The notes under the pieces are model-generated. The model was not told the DNA's origin, ran no database searches, and was given only the letters and a program-made list of their open reading frames with translations. Position numbers and translations under genes: made by a program. Below are positions 24,191-36,529 of a stretch of DNA of 64,000 bases, piece after piece. The first letter of the stretch is position 1. Every line of letters begins with the position of its first letter. The stretch is from Metellina segmentata (taxonomy: Eukaryota; Arthropoda; Arachnida; Araneae; Tetragnathidae), in the NCBI GenBank assembly GCA_947359465.1, contig OX375877.1:24191235-24255234 (forward strand). The letters run 5' to 3'.

Positions 24191-24971
24191 CCAAATAATT
24201 TCACACATATAAATACAAAATTATTAACAAATCATAAATTTTCTGAAAATTGGTGAAGCTTATAGAATTATGCCCTAGTTCACGTACAATCTTCATGAAA
24301 GTAATTTTGGTGGTGTTGAAAAATATATTTACCTTACCTCGTCAAGAAAATGTTTTCCCGTCAGCACAGAATTTTCTTCGAACAAAACTGCATGTTTAGA
24401 TTTAACTATATTTTTTACTGCTCAGTGCAATAAGCATTCTTTTCCATGGTTTTACTACGCTAATTATTTTCATCTTTTCAGCCAGAGTTGAAAAAAATTT
24501 GATTACAAAGGATGAAAAATTACTTCCGGCTTCTCGGAAAAAGTAATTTTAGAATTTCGACGCACAACCTTCGATGGAATGTGATTTTATTAAAGCTGTA
24601 CCTCTGCTTTAAAATTGATTTATAACATACCAAACATCCTAGTTGAAAACCCGTTGAAATAAAAATTCCAACTGGCTCTAAAAATAATTTATTTTCATAT
24701 TATATTTTTTTAAAGTGCTTATTATTATCTTTGTGGTGTAATAGTAACTAATGAGTGTCATTAAAACATACTCTGAAAAAAAACTTCTATTGTTCATGAA
24801 TATTCATTAAAATAACTCAATTAAATTCATAGCCCTAAGCCACATCTCAATTAATAATTCTAAACTGAGTTTAAAAAAAGCAAACACATATTATACTGGT
24901 GTTGCCAGATATAGAAAGCATACTTATTGAAAATTTAATTATACTGTCCAATAGCAGGTTTTCACTAAGCT
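24191..24971. other. AT-rich intergenic DNA
   Basis: Nothing recognised. Confidence 0.45.
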
Positions 24972-25230
24972 TCTATATATATATATATATATATTTCCCT
25001 TACGTGGCACGCAAAAAGACGTTATTTGTTCCCGTTTTTTGGCAACACTGTACTTTTGTTTGTTTACCACGAAGCCTAACGCCTCAATTGAATTTATAGC
25101 GTTATCGGATAAATTTTTATTGAAAAAGAATGAATATTAGTCGAGCTGTTGCAGCTTATAAACGACATGCTGGGTATTTAATTTCCAAAGCAGCGCTCAC
25201 ATTTCAGGTTAAAATTTGCTCAAAGTTTTC
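24972..25230 (+). mobile_element. Helitron-like 5' end
   Basis: It begins TCTATATATATA and continues CTTACGTGGCACGCAAA, GACGTTATTTGTT, GTTTACCACGAAGCCT and GTCGAGCTGTTGCAGCTTA. It is co-linear with the element at 31607-32020. A 3' CTAGT end for this copy was not located. Confidence 0.6.
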
Positions 25231-26920
25231 ATTTGAATTCCAAATTACTAACAAAATCTACATTTTTTGGCTTTTCTTTGTTTGTTCAAACCAAAAATTA
25301 TTTTTGTAAAATTAAAAAAGTGCAATTAATTGTTTAAATAGATGCGTAAAAGTCAGCCAGTCAAAAAGACTGTCAAATTTGAGCTTGTATTTATGTGTCT
25401 CCAGACTCATTCGACCGTTAGCCAATCAGTGAAAATTCTGTTCATGCTCTTCGGATGAAGCAAAATGTTACAATATGTGTTGTACAAGCGAATATATTCA
25501 AAAACGTTCAACGGAAAAAAAGCACCGAAGATACATAGCTTCTCTCCAGTGATATTTAAATTCGTGCTCCACTGAAGGTAATTCATATTGTAATGTTGGG
25601 AGTGTGTTCGTCCAAAGTGTTGAAAATTATGTCAAGAAGTGAAGAATTTAAATAAAAGATATATATCGAGTAAATTTTGCAGAAGGAAAAGTAATAACAA
25701 AAATAATCTCAAATAGAATTCCCTTATTTCTTTCCTCTCTAACTTTACAAGAACATCCATATGCAACCTTGTTTCTTTTTGTTCACAGATGCAGCAAATG
25801 CAGCAGGACTCAGATGTTCCAAATAAAGCAGCTGCTCTTTTTAGTTTCGGCAACTAATTTGACTTCAGATCGCTCGGTAAGTTTTTCTAAGCTTTTATTT
25901 CTTTTGCTAAGTTCCCTCCTTTCTATGGCTTTCCTTTTTTTTCTAAGATTTCAGCACTGCAGATAAAGCAACGGAAAGAAAAAGTTCTTAAGATGCTCTT
26001 TGGAATATTTTATTTTCTATTAGTCCTCTTACGCACCATTATAATCAAAAAGAAAATTTTTTAAACTTTCCTTAACAAATAGATCGTCTGCCAATCGTGA
26101 GATGTAATTCGAGAGGTTTTTGCTCCAGTTTTGTTCAGGGGTTTTATTTCTTCTGTCACACAATTTAAGTTCTGAGCATTTAAGACTTTACAGACCTTAT
26201 CTCCAAATATTTAGAAATCTTTTAAAGTGAAAAGTTATTTTTTTGTTTGGGTTCTCAAAATTAAAATTGGCACGACTCATGGCATAGACTGGTTAAAAAA
26301 AGAAATCACTTTCGACTTTAAATTCTAGATCTTATAAAGTAGCAACGATGCAAAATGCCACATTTTTTGTATTGATAAAGAAATTAAACTAATGACTGAC
26401 TATTGTTTTGTTTTAACTTCACAAAGAAAATGATTTGAAAATTGAATAATTTTAAAATCATAATCTATGACTTGCAAAGTCCAGTACAGTCAAATATATT
26501 TTTTTTTAAACCAGACAATTCTCGAAGCATTTTTAAACTCTACGAGTACGCAACTCAATAAAAACCTTCTATGGTATTTTAGAATTTGATTATAAAGTGC
26601 GTATTATTCTTTGAATTACAGAGAAAAGAACATTTTCATCATTCAATAAATCTATATATTTCATAACAAAATAGATGTTTGATAGAACGAACACTTCGAA
26701 ACAGTTTACCATACAATATTTTCGAAAACAACAGAAGCACATTACGACAAAAGCTTCGAAAATTTAATCGATGCATAGATTTTGGAACAGATATAGAATA
26801 AGAATAGAAGAGAACGTGTCAAACTAATTATACGTAAGATGATACAGATTGCTTTTAAAGAGTTATATTTTTCTAATTTCTTGTATTTATGTATATTAAC
26901 TTTAGTTAAATATAGGTAGG
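25231..26920. other. AT-rich intergenic DNA with one exon-like segment
   Basis: The segment 25790-25878 is flanked by a TTTTTGTTCACAG acceptor-like and a CTCGGTAAGT donor-like sequence. Its frame reads MQQMQQDSDVPNKAAALFSF and then a stop. I cannot link it to a gene. The rest is featureless. Confidence 0.25.
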
Positions 26921-26924
26921 GGTT

Positions 26925-27010
26925 AAGCTAGCCCAGTTGGTCGATTAGCAACTTCAGGGTCGCAAGTTCGAAACTTGGTTGAAGCGCCAAAAATCATGCG
27001 ATAAACAATA
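26925..27010 (+). mobile_element. tRNA-like SINE head
   Basis: 'TAGCCCAGTTGGTCGATTAG' resembles a tRNA A box and 'GTCGCAAGTTCGAAACTTGG' a B box, spaced as in a tRNA. The sequence does not fold into a clean cloverleaf with a matching acceptor stem, and a SINE-like A/T tail follows. It is read as a retroposed tRNA derivative, not a tRNA gene. Confidence 0.45.
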
Positions 27011-27679
27011 TACAAATATACAGATGGCAGTAGAATCACGTAAGAAATGTATAAATGGGCAGTGCATTGTTAGGGCTTTCATTTGTACTCAAGTGATTCA
27101 TCTGAAACGTTTTCTGATGTGATCTGAACGTTTTCTGATGTGAAACGTTTTTTGGATGACCGGAATTAACAGAATTTGAACGCGGAATGTTAGTTGGAGC
27201 AAGACGCATGGGGCACCAGTGTTACTGCAACGTGTCAATGACAAGAATATGTAATTTTGGATGCTTACTTTAAGAGTATTATTTGATGTTTTATACAGCG
27301 GCAAACTCATGAGTTCTAATTCGCATTCACAATACACAAAAGCAATATCCAAACTTTCATCATGACACTAGTTTTCCATAGTATCGAATCCTATAAGTAA
27401 GCGGTACGTTCCTATAATAGCTGTTCATATGCTTCGTGTCTTTAGTTCCGATGATGTCTTATATATAATGTAGAAAATAATTATGCCTGAAGCAGTAACT
27501 CTTGAACTCTGAGCTCTGGTATTATGAAGTTTGCACCAATTATTTTGTCTGCAATTTCTAGGTTACCTCAAATTGTTTTAGCTTGTTACACCGTTCCCTT
27601 CGAAACATAGAAGTAAACTTTAATGTATAACATTAAGTCACAGGTGAAAAATTTTTAATTTAACTCTTGTCACTTCAAA

Positions 27680-28151
27680 AATGGTCGCGAGCCGAGAAAT
27701 TGGAAGAGGACCACATGAAGCCTGATCAACTCAAAAAGCTGTTTGCTGCCACAACTCTTGAGGAAACATACTTAGTGTGTTTGTCGTTCGGTAAGCTTTA
27801 AATTCATGGAACTTTTACATAGTTTGTATGGAATTTCTAGGCGAGCTCAACTATTTTCAATTCAATACGTCGTTCCTTTGAAAGACAATAAAAGTAAAAA
27901 TAAGTTAAGTTATAAAGTAAAATGTAACATAGAACATTTCTCAAGCGACAAATATCTAGTCAAACTCGAATCAAAACAAAATGGTGAGGGCTCTCACGAG
28001 GAACGAACACAAACTCGTGAATCGGACAAAGATCAAAAATCTGTTTGACGAAGCAACGAAATTACTGAGGAAGCAGACACGCGACTTGATTTGTCTGAAG
28101 CAGAAAAAATTGTGTTGGGCGAATCGGGATTGTGAAACTAGTAACAAATAA
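27680..28151 (+). CDS. Candidate exons of an unrecognised host gene
   Basis: Two coding-like pieces lie close together. The first (about 27680-27793) reads KWSRAEKLEEDHMKPDQLKK and onward to LVCLSF, then a GGTAAGC donor-like site. The second (27981-28151) is an ATG-initiated 56-codon frame reading MVRALTRNEHKLVNRTKIKN and onward, with basic, helical-looking composition and a TAA stop. An AG at ~27959 could serve as acceptor. No domain is recognised, and reading-frame agreement across the supposed intron is not established. A decayed transposon is the alternative. Confidence 0.25.
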
Positions 28152-28549
28152 AACAAGCATTTATAAAACCAAACTAGCGTGAAGAGAGAAATAATCACCT
28201 CTACGGGGACAAAATATTTAATAAGTACACAATGTACAGAAGAAAATATAAAGATAAGTATCTAAAATATATTAAAAAAGAACGAAATATTACAGAATTG
28301 AAACACCCTAGTACCTTTTCACTGCAGCGCTGACGGTAAGATAAATCCGTTTTTAGAATATATGAAAATGCGAAATAGGGTTATCGATTACTCAAAACTA
28401 CCCACAGAATCGATATAGGGAAAGTAAAAAAAACCGGAAGAAAGCGGGCTTGTAGACACTGTTTTTTCTTTGAACTTTTGTTATCCCCATATAACGTAAT
28501 TCTTTTTTCTAAATTTAATCACTAACAGTCCTGTTTTTAAGATTTTTTT

Positions 28550-28880
28550 ATGTGGGGAAGGATTTTTCTTTCTTCCATTTTCTGGAAACAATGAGATTAA
28601 AACGTCTGCTTACAGTTTTTGTTAACACTTGAGAGCATATTTTCGATTTATTCTAAGACTGTTGTATGCATGAGGGGGGGGGCAATCTCAGGATCATCCT
28701 AATCCGAGGCTGTTGGTAAATCCGATAATCCGGTTGGTAATTGGAATTAATGCTTGGAAATGAGATCAAACCGTCTGTCTACAGATTTTGTTGCGAATAT
28801 ATGAAAATATCTTTCGAGCAATGCCTATTTCCGTTTACTTCCAAGATTGTGGCATACATGAGGCACTCTATGGTTCATTC
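28550..28880. repeat. Diverged ~190-bp direct duplication
   Basis: 'ATGAGAT.AAA.CGTCTG.CTACAG.TTTTGTT' and, further on, 'AAGA.TGT.G.AT.CATGAGG' occur near 28590-28680 and again near 28757-28865. Confidence 0.5.
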
Positions 28881-29318
28881 TGTCTTACACTTAATTGAAA
28901 TGAATGATTTTTAATCATAAAAGGTTGAAAAAGGGAGAACAAAACTTTTTATGAAGATGCTGTCCGAAGATATTGGAGATAAATGATAAACTAATTCTTC
29001 TGTAACAATAAAGAAACTGTCTAATTTAAATGGTGCAAGCAATGCGATAAAAGCTAGCAGTAATTAAAATCAATCAATTTAATTTATAATTTAAGTGATG
29101 ATAACGCCCCAAATATGGTAAACCCGATAGCTGTGCTCTTATGTGCAACGAACTATTGAATGAATTTAAATACTCAAATCAGAGCATCTCATTTATGCCG
29201 ACCATACTGTCTATCAATCTGTTTAAAATACTATACAATTAAGCTAATTTACTAATTTGTCCTAAAGTAAAGTATTGCAATTAAATTATTAAATTATCAA
29301 AGGAGGAATTTCGACATA

Positions 29319-30914
29319 TCTATATAAATAAGAATGGAGTGTTTGTTTGTACATTCAATATTTTCGACCCATTTCAAGTTTTCTATCCGTTTTGGACCCT
29401 TCTGATGCCGAATCCGCCTTTTTCTCGTTTGGTGTCTGTCTGTCTGTCTGTCCGTCTGTCTGTCTGTCTGTCTGTATGTATGTTGTGCCCTATACACGTC
29501 CACGCGGTTTGAGATATTTTCATGAAAATTTGCATACAGTGAGTACTTATCTTCATTTAGTGAGTGGCATTGGTTGCGAAAGTCTGTCTGTCCGTCTTTC
29601 TGTTCTATGCTCGATTTTGTGTTAGTGTGTTTGCGTAGACATCACATGAATTGTATTCCAGATATTTGATTACAATGTGTTTTATTTTATACATTATTTA
29701 TTAGTTTAGTGAATGCAATATTAAACATTTTTTTATTGTTATATTTAGAAGAGTTTCATGCTAAAACACCTGAGTAAGTATACTTAAATCAGCCACAATT
29801 TGATAGTTTTCGAAAAATTGGAATGTAGTTTGAGTATTACGATTACTTTCATTTGCTTTACCAGTAATGCTGAAAACAAATTATTTTTCAAAAAAAAATG
29901 TTATGGTGAAATTTTAGCTTTGATACTTTATTTATTTCGAGTCGTATTTTTATTCTTTGCGCAATGAAAACGATTTCCGAATATTTGGGACAGACGATAT
30001 TTTTCAACGAAACGAGAATGAACAAGATCGCGCGAGCAGTGATATTTATTCTGGTTCTTTCGGTCTGAATTAATTTCACATTTCTAAATTTTGTGCACTT
30101 TTATTTGTAAGTTGTGGCAACTGTGCGAGATCAAGAGATAAAATTGAATCACAAATTAATATCTTTAGAACAATTTTTTTCGACATCTTTTATTTTGTTT
30201 TATTTCGCTGTTTCCTGTTTTAAATATTTATTATTTTAATAAATGTGTTTTCCTTCTCATCACACGCAACAGCACCACAAAGTATTAGACTTAAAAATGT
30301 TAGGTAAGTCAGTATAAATTTTCAGTAAATTTTAAGTGTAGTTATGCCATTATTGAAAGAATAATGCCATTATTTAAAGAATAATGCCGTTATTGAAAGA
30401 ATAGTAATGTTTAAAAATCCAAACTAGAACTTTTTCCAACATTAAAAAATTCGTTGTCATAATGACAGGAGAAGATTGCAAAATTTCACAATGTCGCATA
30501 CCGGAGGCAAGAGTGCCACAAGTAAAAAAATATTGTTTTGTTGACTATGAGTGCGAGAGCACTCGCCGTAAATCGTAATTTTAATTAATTGAGTTGAACA
30601 TGAAAAGAACTCAAGAAAGGGAATTCCAAATCTTCCTATAAATCGTCTTTTATAGTAGTAACCTTAGTATCACCATTCGTCATTTTGTAGCATTGTCATA
30701 CAGCAATTGTGCGATGTATGTGAAATGTATTACATGAATGGATATGCATGTGTAGGATTTGTGTCCAAAGTAAGTTGTAAAAAATATAAAGATGGCAAAA
30801 GGTGTTAAAATAATTTTTTTTTTCTACAAAAAACGTAAGTCATTATATATTTTGATTATCTCTTCAATCTAGAGTAAACCAATTCAAACCGAGTAAGGTC
30901 GGGTATTTTGCTAG

Positions 30915-30915
<1 letters not shown>
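29319..30915 (+). mobile_element. Non-autonomous Helitron, ~1.6 kb
   Basis: The 5' end TCTATATAAATAAG follows an A, as Helitrons require. The 3' end has a hairpin-like CCGAGTAAGGTCGGG, then TATTTTGCTAGT, matching the CTRRT terminus. The expected following T is an A here, but the 3' flank is a (TA)n run that may have expanded. A (TCTG)n tract lies inside at 29431-29483. No Rep/helicase coding sequence is present. Confidence 0.7.
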
Positions 30916-31049
<134 letters not shown>

Positions 31050-31265
31050 TTTGCTACATGTTCCTGGTTCAAATCCGGGTTCAGGGCATGCATATTTGTA
31101 AGCGGATGGTGCACCTTAAATCTGTCGTGGCTGAAAGTCTTCACGTTGGGTTGGTGTGGAAGTTTGGAGAGTGGGGTGCCAACTCAGATGTCGCCTCGTC
31201 ATCCGACCGTGGTTCAAAATTACGTAGCGATGCACCGAATGGCTTATGCTGCGACGGTGGTAACT
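31050..31265 (+). mobile_element. 5'-truncated SINE
   Basis: It starts at the B-box region (TTCCTGGTTCAAATCCGGG) directly after the TA run. It keeps the body (GTTGGTGTGGAAGTTTGGAG, GTCGCCTCGTCATCCGACCG) and loses the tail after ~31225. Confidence 0.8.
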
Positions 31266-31606
31266 AGTTGAATATACTTTGCTACACCATAGAGATAATT
31301 TCTGTGAAACCACGTAAAACTTCTCTTCCTCATAGCGCTCATAAACACTTTTGTAGATCATTCTTAAACCTTCATTCAGCAAAAAGACCACCCACAATTC
31401 AGTTTCATAAGAACATCGTACTATTTAAACATGCATATGATTTTATCTAGCTCAATTAATAGGTTAATTGAAATATGGTCGCGTTTCTTTTGAAAATTGG
31501 AGCCTTTTGCACGGACTCAAACAACGAATTTATCATCCGGTGCCTCAAACGATAGTAGTGATAGCAAGTTGTCAAAACTAGTAATTACCTATGGTATCTA
31601 AATAAA

Positions 31607-32020
31607 TCTATATATATATATAATTCTCTTACGTGGCACACAAACAAGACGTTATTTGTTATCGCGTTTTGGCAAAATTGTACAATTGTTTGTTTACCAC
31701 GAAGCCTCGCGCCTCAATTGCATTTATAGCGTAATCGGATGAAATTTTACTGAAAAAAAAATGAATATTAGTCGAACTGTTGCAGCTTACAAACAACATG
31801 TTGGGTATTCGATTTCGAAAGCAGCGCTCACATTTCGAGTAAAAATATGTTCAAAGTTTTCTTTTAAATTCCAAATTGTTCGAGTTTTGATTCCAAAGGT
31901 GCAGTATAACTTTTCTGAAGTACTGCTAATTTATACTTTAAAAATATTTGTTTTTAATATATTGTGTAAGCAATCCCTTCTGCTAGGACACATGTCTGCG
32001 AGCGAAGCGATTTAACTAGT
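31607..32020 (+). mobile_element. Non-autonomous Helitron, 414 bp
   Basis: The 5' TCTATATATATATAATTC follows an A. The 3' end reads GCGAGCGAAGCGATTTAACTAGT, with a GCGAGCGAAGCG block just before CTAGT. It shares its 5' portion with 24972-25230. The open frame at 31761-32015 lies wholly within it. Confidence 0.65.
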
Positions 32021-32115
32021 GTAAACTTTTTCCTATGTCTATCTTTCTACCAATGGACTTATCAAAGGTCATTTGCCTCATCACCGGAATTTCACTATAG
32101 TAAACTCAAAAGATC

Positions 32116-32932
32116 TTGGAACAGCTACACTTTACGTTTATGAGCAATGGCAACGGCTTTGGCGATTTTTTTTATCGCACTTCTAAAGTCGCCAAGGGAC
32201 GAATTATTTCCTCTTAACTCTTTTTCTGTCACAATTTTTTTTTCCTTTTACAACACACTTTTTAAACACATTTCAGAATGTTTTGAAAAGTATATTTTAA
32301 AAAAACTTTCGCAAAAAGTAGTAAGCTTAAGCACATAACAAAACACATTTGTGAACCAGTAGAGAAACTAAGCTACGAATGTTGGGTAAGAATACCCTGA
32401 AACTTATCAATTACACTAAATACAGTGAGCATGTTGAAAAAGAAAAAGATTTACAACAACAACAAAAAAACAAGAAATAATACAACCTGATAAAGTCAGG
32501 ATTCTTTCGTAAAAAAATAATGAAAACCAAAATGGTCAAAAAAACGAAACTCTTAAACCCTTCGTGAAAAAACTATTATAATAAAATAAAAATTCCATAA
32601 CTGTCAAAATACAAATAAATGTACCAATGGTATCACAGAAAAAGGACCAATGTAATCAAAGGATATTTTAAAAACAAAATAACCAATGGGAGGAAAGAAA
32701 AAATTTCAAACGAATCAATGAAATCAAACGATTTTAACGGATTTTGAAAGAACTTTCTAGAATATTCAAAATGAAAATTGAAAGTTTCCGTTTGCTGAGG
32801 TTGCCATGAAAACCACAACAACCGTAACGAAAGATGGGTTCCCTTAATTTATCGTAACTCGCTACTAGAAGTGCGCCGAAAAAATCGCAAAGCTGTTGCC
32901 ATCACTCATAAACGTAGAGAGTAGCTGTACCG
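32116..32932. mobile_element. MITE with ~65-bp terminal inverted repeats
   Basis: The left end 'TTTACGTTTATGAGCAATGG' + 'CAACGGCTTTGGCGATTTTT' is mirrored at 32855-32932 ('AAAAATCGCAAAGCTGTTGCC' region). It is related to the 23-kb elements. The interior contains TTCTAGAATATTC and other family blocks and no transposase. Confidence 0.75.
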
Positions 32933-33044
32933 ATACCTTCAATGTGAACACGCGCTTAAGTTCGGCGATTGGATTTTATGCCGCAAGAGTCATATCTAGT
33001 CACACTTTAGTCATCACAAGACAGACAACATCAGGTAAAGGACA

Positions 33045-33806
33045 CCCTTTATCTTCCTAGTGGTTTTGTCCAGATATCTCGTCCATCAAGATCAGACCAA
33101 TTTGATATTAACTAGATATCTCGTCCATCAAGATCAGACCAATTTGATATTAACTATATATCTCGTCCATCAAGATCAGACCAATGTGATATTAACTAGA
33201 TATCTCGTCCATCAAGATCAGACCAATTTGATATTAACTAGATATCTCGTCCATCAAGATCAGATCAATGTGATATTAACTAGATATCTCGTCCATCAAG
33301 ATCAGACCAATTTGATATTAACTAGATATATCGTCCATCAAAATCAGACCAATTTGATATTAACTAGATATCTCGTCCATCAAGATCAGACCAATGTGAT
33401 ATTAACTATAGATCTCGTCCATCAAGATCAGACCAATTTGATATTAACTAGATATCTCGTCCATCAAGATCAGACCAATATGATATTAACTAGATATCTC
33501 GTCCATCAAGATCAGACCAATTTGATATTAACTAGATATCTCGTCCATCAAGATCAGACCAATATGATATTAACTAGATATCTCGTCCATCAAGATCAGA
33601 CCAATTTTATATTAACTAGATGTCTCGTCCATCAAGATCAGACCAATTTTATATTAACTAGATATCTCGTCATCAATACACGTATTGTTTATGATGACGA
33701 GATCAAGATCTGGTTTGTTTTCGTCTAATGACGAGATAACTCGTTCATGAAGGTCTGGTCGCTTGTTATTGACGAGACACCAAATCAAACCACCAGGAGG
33801 GTTAAG
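33045..33806. mobile_element. TTAA-MITE with an expanded interior
   Basis: The left end 'TTCCTAGTGGTTTTG' near 33047 and the right end AAACCACCAGGAGGGTTAAG at ~33786-33805 are inverted. The interior is almost entirely the 42-bp array, plus 'ATGACGAGATCAAGATCTGG'-type family blocks at 33690-33760. Confidence 0.65.
33070..33680. repeat. 42-bp tandem array, 14 full units plus partial
   Basis: Each unit contains TAACTAGATATCTCGTCCAT, then CAAGATCAGACCAATTTGATA with small variants. The period is exactly 42 bp, a multiple of three, so a 222-codon frame stays open with a 14-residue periodic translation. That frame is a by-product of the period, not evidence for a protein. Confidence 0.95.
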
Positions 33807-33809
33807 AGG

Positions 33810-35485
33810 ATACAAATAAATCAACGGCCATTTTCGGCAGACCCATCGATTGGAAAATGTCTGAGGACATCGTAACTGTACACATTTATGAGCACCCTTC
33901 ATACGTTGGATACTTTTCAACCTCTTTTAAACGATGCCCTCATCCATCTCACATAGATAAGTGGACGTCCTTTCACAAAAGCAAAACTTTTTATTTGTTC
34001 AGAGACCCTCGTAAAACCGCTATTTCCGCTTAGAATCACAATTTCATCCTCATCCTCTCAAGAAAGAAATTAGCAATCTTCCTGTTCTACCTTTCCATCG
34101 TTAAACTGGTCTTTATTGTCCAAGGGATTTTCTCCCCGGGCTAGACTCTAAGCTCCATCACAAAAGTGTGAGGGATTTTCCTCTTATCTTTGGAGCTGAA
34201 ATCCCATCAAATCCTATGTTATGCAGCGTTTAGGTAATTTGTTTCAGGAAATTCTTCTGGTCTGGAAATCAATCTACAAAAGGTAAAAATTTGAGAGGGC
34301 AACTTATCAGGTGTTTTATCCTTGACAGAATTTCGGAAGATTAGGCCACGCTATTTGAATTTTATGCTGTACATTTTCCACGCAATTGGATCTTACGCAA
34401 GTGCGATTTGTAATCCTCTATAATTCAGATCTAATTAGAAATTGTGCTTGAATAATTATCACATGACAGGTCCATTACGAAAGCTTTTTGTGAGTAATTA
34501 TGAACAAATTGCTCGAGAAGAAAAATACCTCCGATTAAGAAATAATTAGATAAGGCTTCGTTTGGGCAATGTATGGGTTTAAATTAATATCGTCGTCTTG
34601 CCTGCGAAACGCAATAATCCAAAACTTTCTTAGACATGAGCTTTGAAAATTTTCTAGGCGATAGTGTGGTTATCTTACGACTTGTGAAGTTAATCATATT
34701 TTCTTAGCATGAAATTTAGATTTATTTTTGAGAAACACTTAACGAGTTTAGCTTAGCGAATGAAATTTCTCCTCTTCGTTCTCTCAGAAGGATTTTATTT
34801 TGATTTACTGTGTTTAACTTTTAAGCTGGCGATATTACAGTATGCTGAAATTGCATTCGAGAAACATGTCCAGTTACGCTACAAGTTACGAAAGTGGTTA
34901 CCATAATACTTATGACCTGTATATTTTGCTTTACAGAAAAACCCTCTGATAAGAAATGTAAATTTATATTAACCAATCGAAATAAATGAAAATTGGTATG
35001 ATAATATAAGTTTCAATTTAAATAATGAAAAGCCACAACGGCATATATTTGTTCATTACGCATTAATAATATAAGTGAAAAACAGATTAAATCGAAGCAA
35101 GTGTGGAATTCAAGCGAGTAATGATAATCCACAATTTCCAGTATTTCTTAAAATTATAAAAATTTTGAATCCAATCTGAATAACATGCAAGTTATTAGCT
35201 AGATTGTTCTTTATATCGCTGTTCCTGAAAAACATGTTGCAAGTTGAATTCATCGATATTTTCAAAGAAACAAGATTAAGAATACTGTTCATGATTAATA
35301 TGGATTACAACGAGTGAGAACCTTTGATGGTATAAAAGTGAGGTTAATAACAGCATATTTATGCTGCTTTTCAGTAATGCCACTCATACAAGTGTATTTG
35401 AATATTCACTCTCAAGTTTCGATTTGGGTCGTTATTCTCCTAAACCTTGAAATGGCGGGAAAAAAAACGTAGGGCAGGCACCCTT
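33810..35485. other. Non-repetitive intergenic DNA
   Basis: Composition is fairly balanced at 33980-34300, otherwise AT-rich. No supported genes. Confidence 0.4.
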
Positions 35486-35489
35486 TAAG

Positions 35490-35600
35490 TGTTTGGACGA
35501 TATATCTTTTTATAAAGATCTGACCAATTATGCTAATGATTAGATATACCGTCATTAAGATATTGCCTTTTTTTTTTGTTGGCGAGATAAAAACCTAGTA
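35490..35600. mobile_element. TTAA-MITE fragment
   Basis: It contains 'GACGATATATC', 'AAGATCTGACCAATTATG' and 'TTGGCGAGATAA', matching the interior of the family. Confidence 0.4.
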
Positions 35601-35989
35601 ATGGCCTTTGACCATTTTTAAAGTGAGCTTTTAATCTAAATTTATTAGTCGGGGAGGGGGGGGCTTTGAAGTTTTACTTTTTCTGCGAAATTTGAGTGTA
35701 TTTATAAAATACAAGATTAGTTAGAATTTCAGACACCAAAAAAACTAAACAGAATCTGTATTATAAACTGAAATACATATAGAAGCTACATCAGCAATAA
35801 ATTGTCTGATAAAAATTGATAATAAGCGTATTTTAGGGGAAAAACTAATGATTCGAGTAATCATTAATTTAAGTCCTGAAAGTTTTTAAAAGTGTGCATG
35901 GAAATATTATGCAGGGTAAAACATTGATTATATTAAATTAATATATATATATATTTAAATAAAATTTTAAATTTTTTCTCCAAGTGTCG

Positions 35990-36190
35990 GCCTCTGGTTA
36001 AGGTGTTGGCCTCTGGATCGGAAGGTACTTGGTTCGAATCCGGGGTCCGGGCATGGACGTAAATGTGATGTACTCAGTTAGGTGTAGTGACGGCCACCCA
36101 CTGGGTGCCCCTTTAAAATTGGCGCATCTATTATGGCCTTGTAGCGACTAATCATCAGTGATCAAGTGTCCGCCGTAAAAAATAAAATCT
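35990..36190 (+). mobile_element. tRNA-derived SINE with a different tail
   Basis: The head is close to the other SINEs ('GGTTAAGGTGTTGGCCTCTG', B box TTGGTTCGAATCCGG). The downstream part ('GTGACGGCCACCCACTGGG', 'GGCCTTGTAGCGACTAATC') is unlike the 9.2-kb family, suggesting a second subfamily sharing the tRNA head. Confidence 0.65.
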
Positions 36191-36247
36191 TTTAAGTGGA
36201 CTGTTTACCAAATTGTTTTTCTGTGAAACACCTTGCTTTATTTTTTC

Positions 36248-36520
36248 ACTAGCCACTGCGTGGCCATTACGGAGTTGTCCATGACAGTTCTTTTCGAGGG
36301 TTCAGGTGTGACCACTGCTCGCAGTCGATCACCAACCCCATTTGATTGCGACGTATTGCCATTTGGTTTGCTTCGCAAACGAACTTCACATGCAAACGCC
36401 GTGATGGCTTCGAAAAGGCTTCTATCAACAACGTAAATCAAAAACGCTAGAATCGAGAAACTTGGCATATTATTGGAACAAAGACATTTCGACGGATAAC
36501 GCTGCGACATCAGCGCTCGA
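36248..36520 (-). mobile_element. Helitron-like 3' end, minus strand
   Basis: On the minus strand the sequence ends GGCCACGCAGTGGCTAGT. This is a perfect GCCAC/GTGGC hairpin directly before CTAGT, the arrangement of Helitron 3' termini. The 5' end is not identified. The two overlapping open frames here (36233-36436 plus, 36238-36510 minus) are probably repeat-derived. Confidence 0.5.
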
Positions 36521-36529
36521 AAATCCTTT

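Noticed and set aside
33060..33728. 222-codon protein with 14-residue repeats
   Set aside because: It is open only because the 42-bp period is a multiple of three within a MITE; no start context, signal peptide or homolog.
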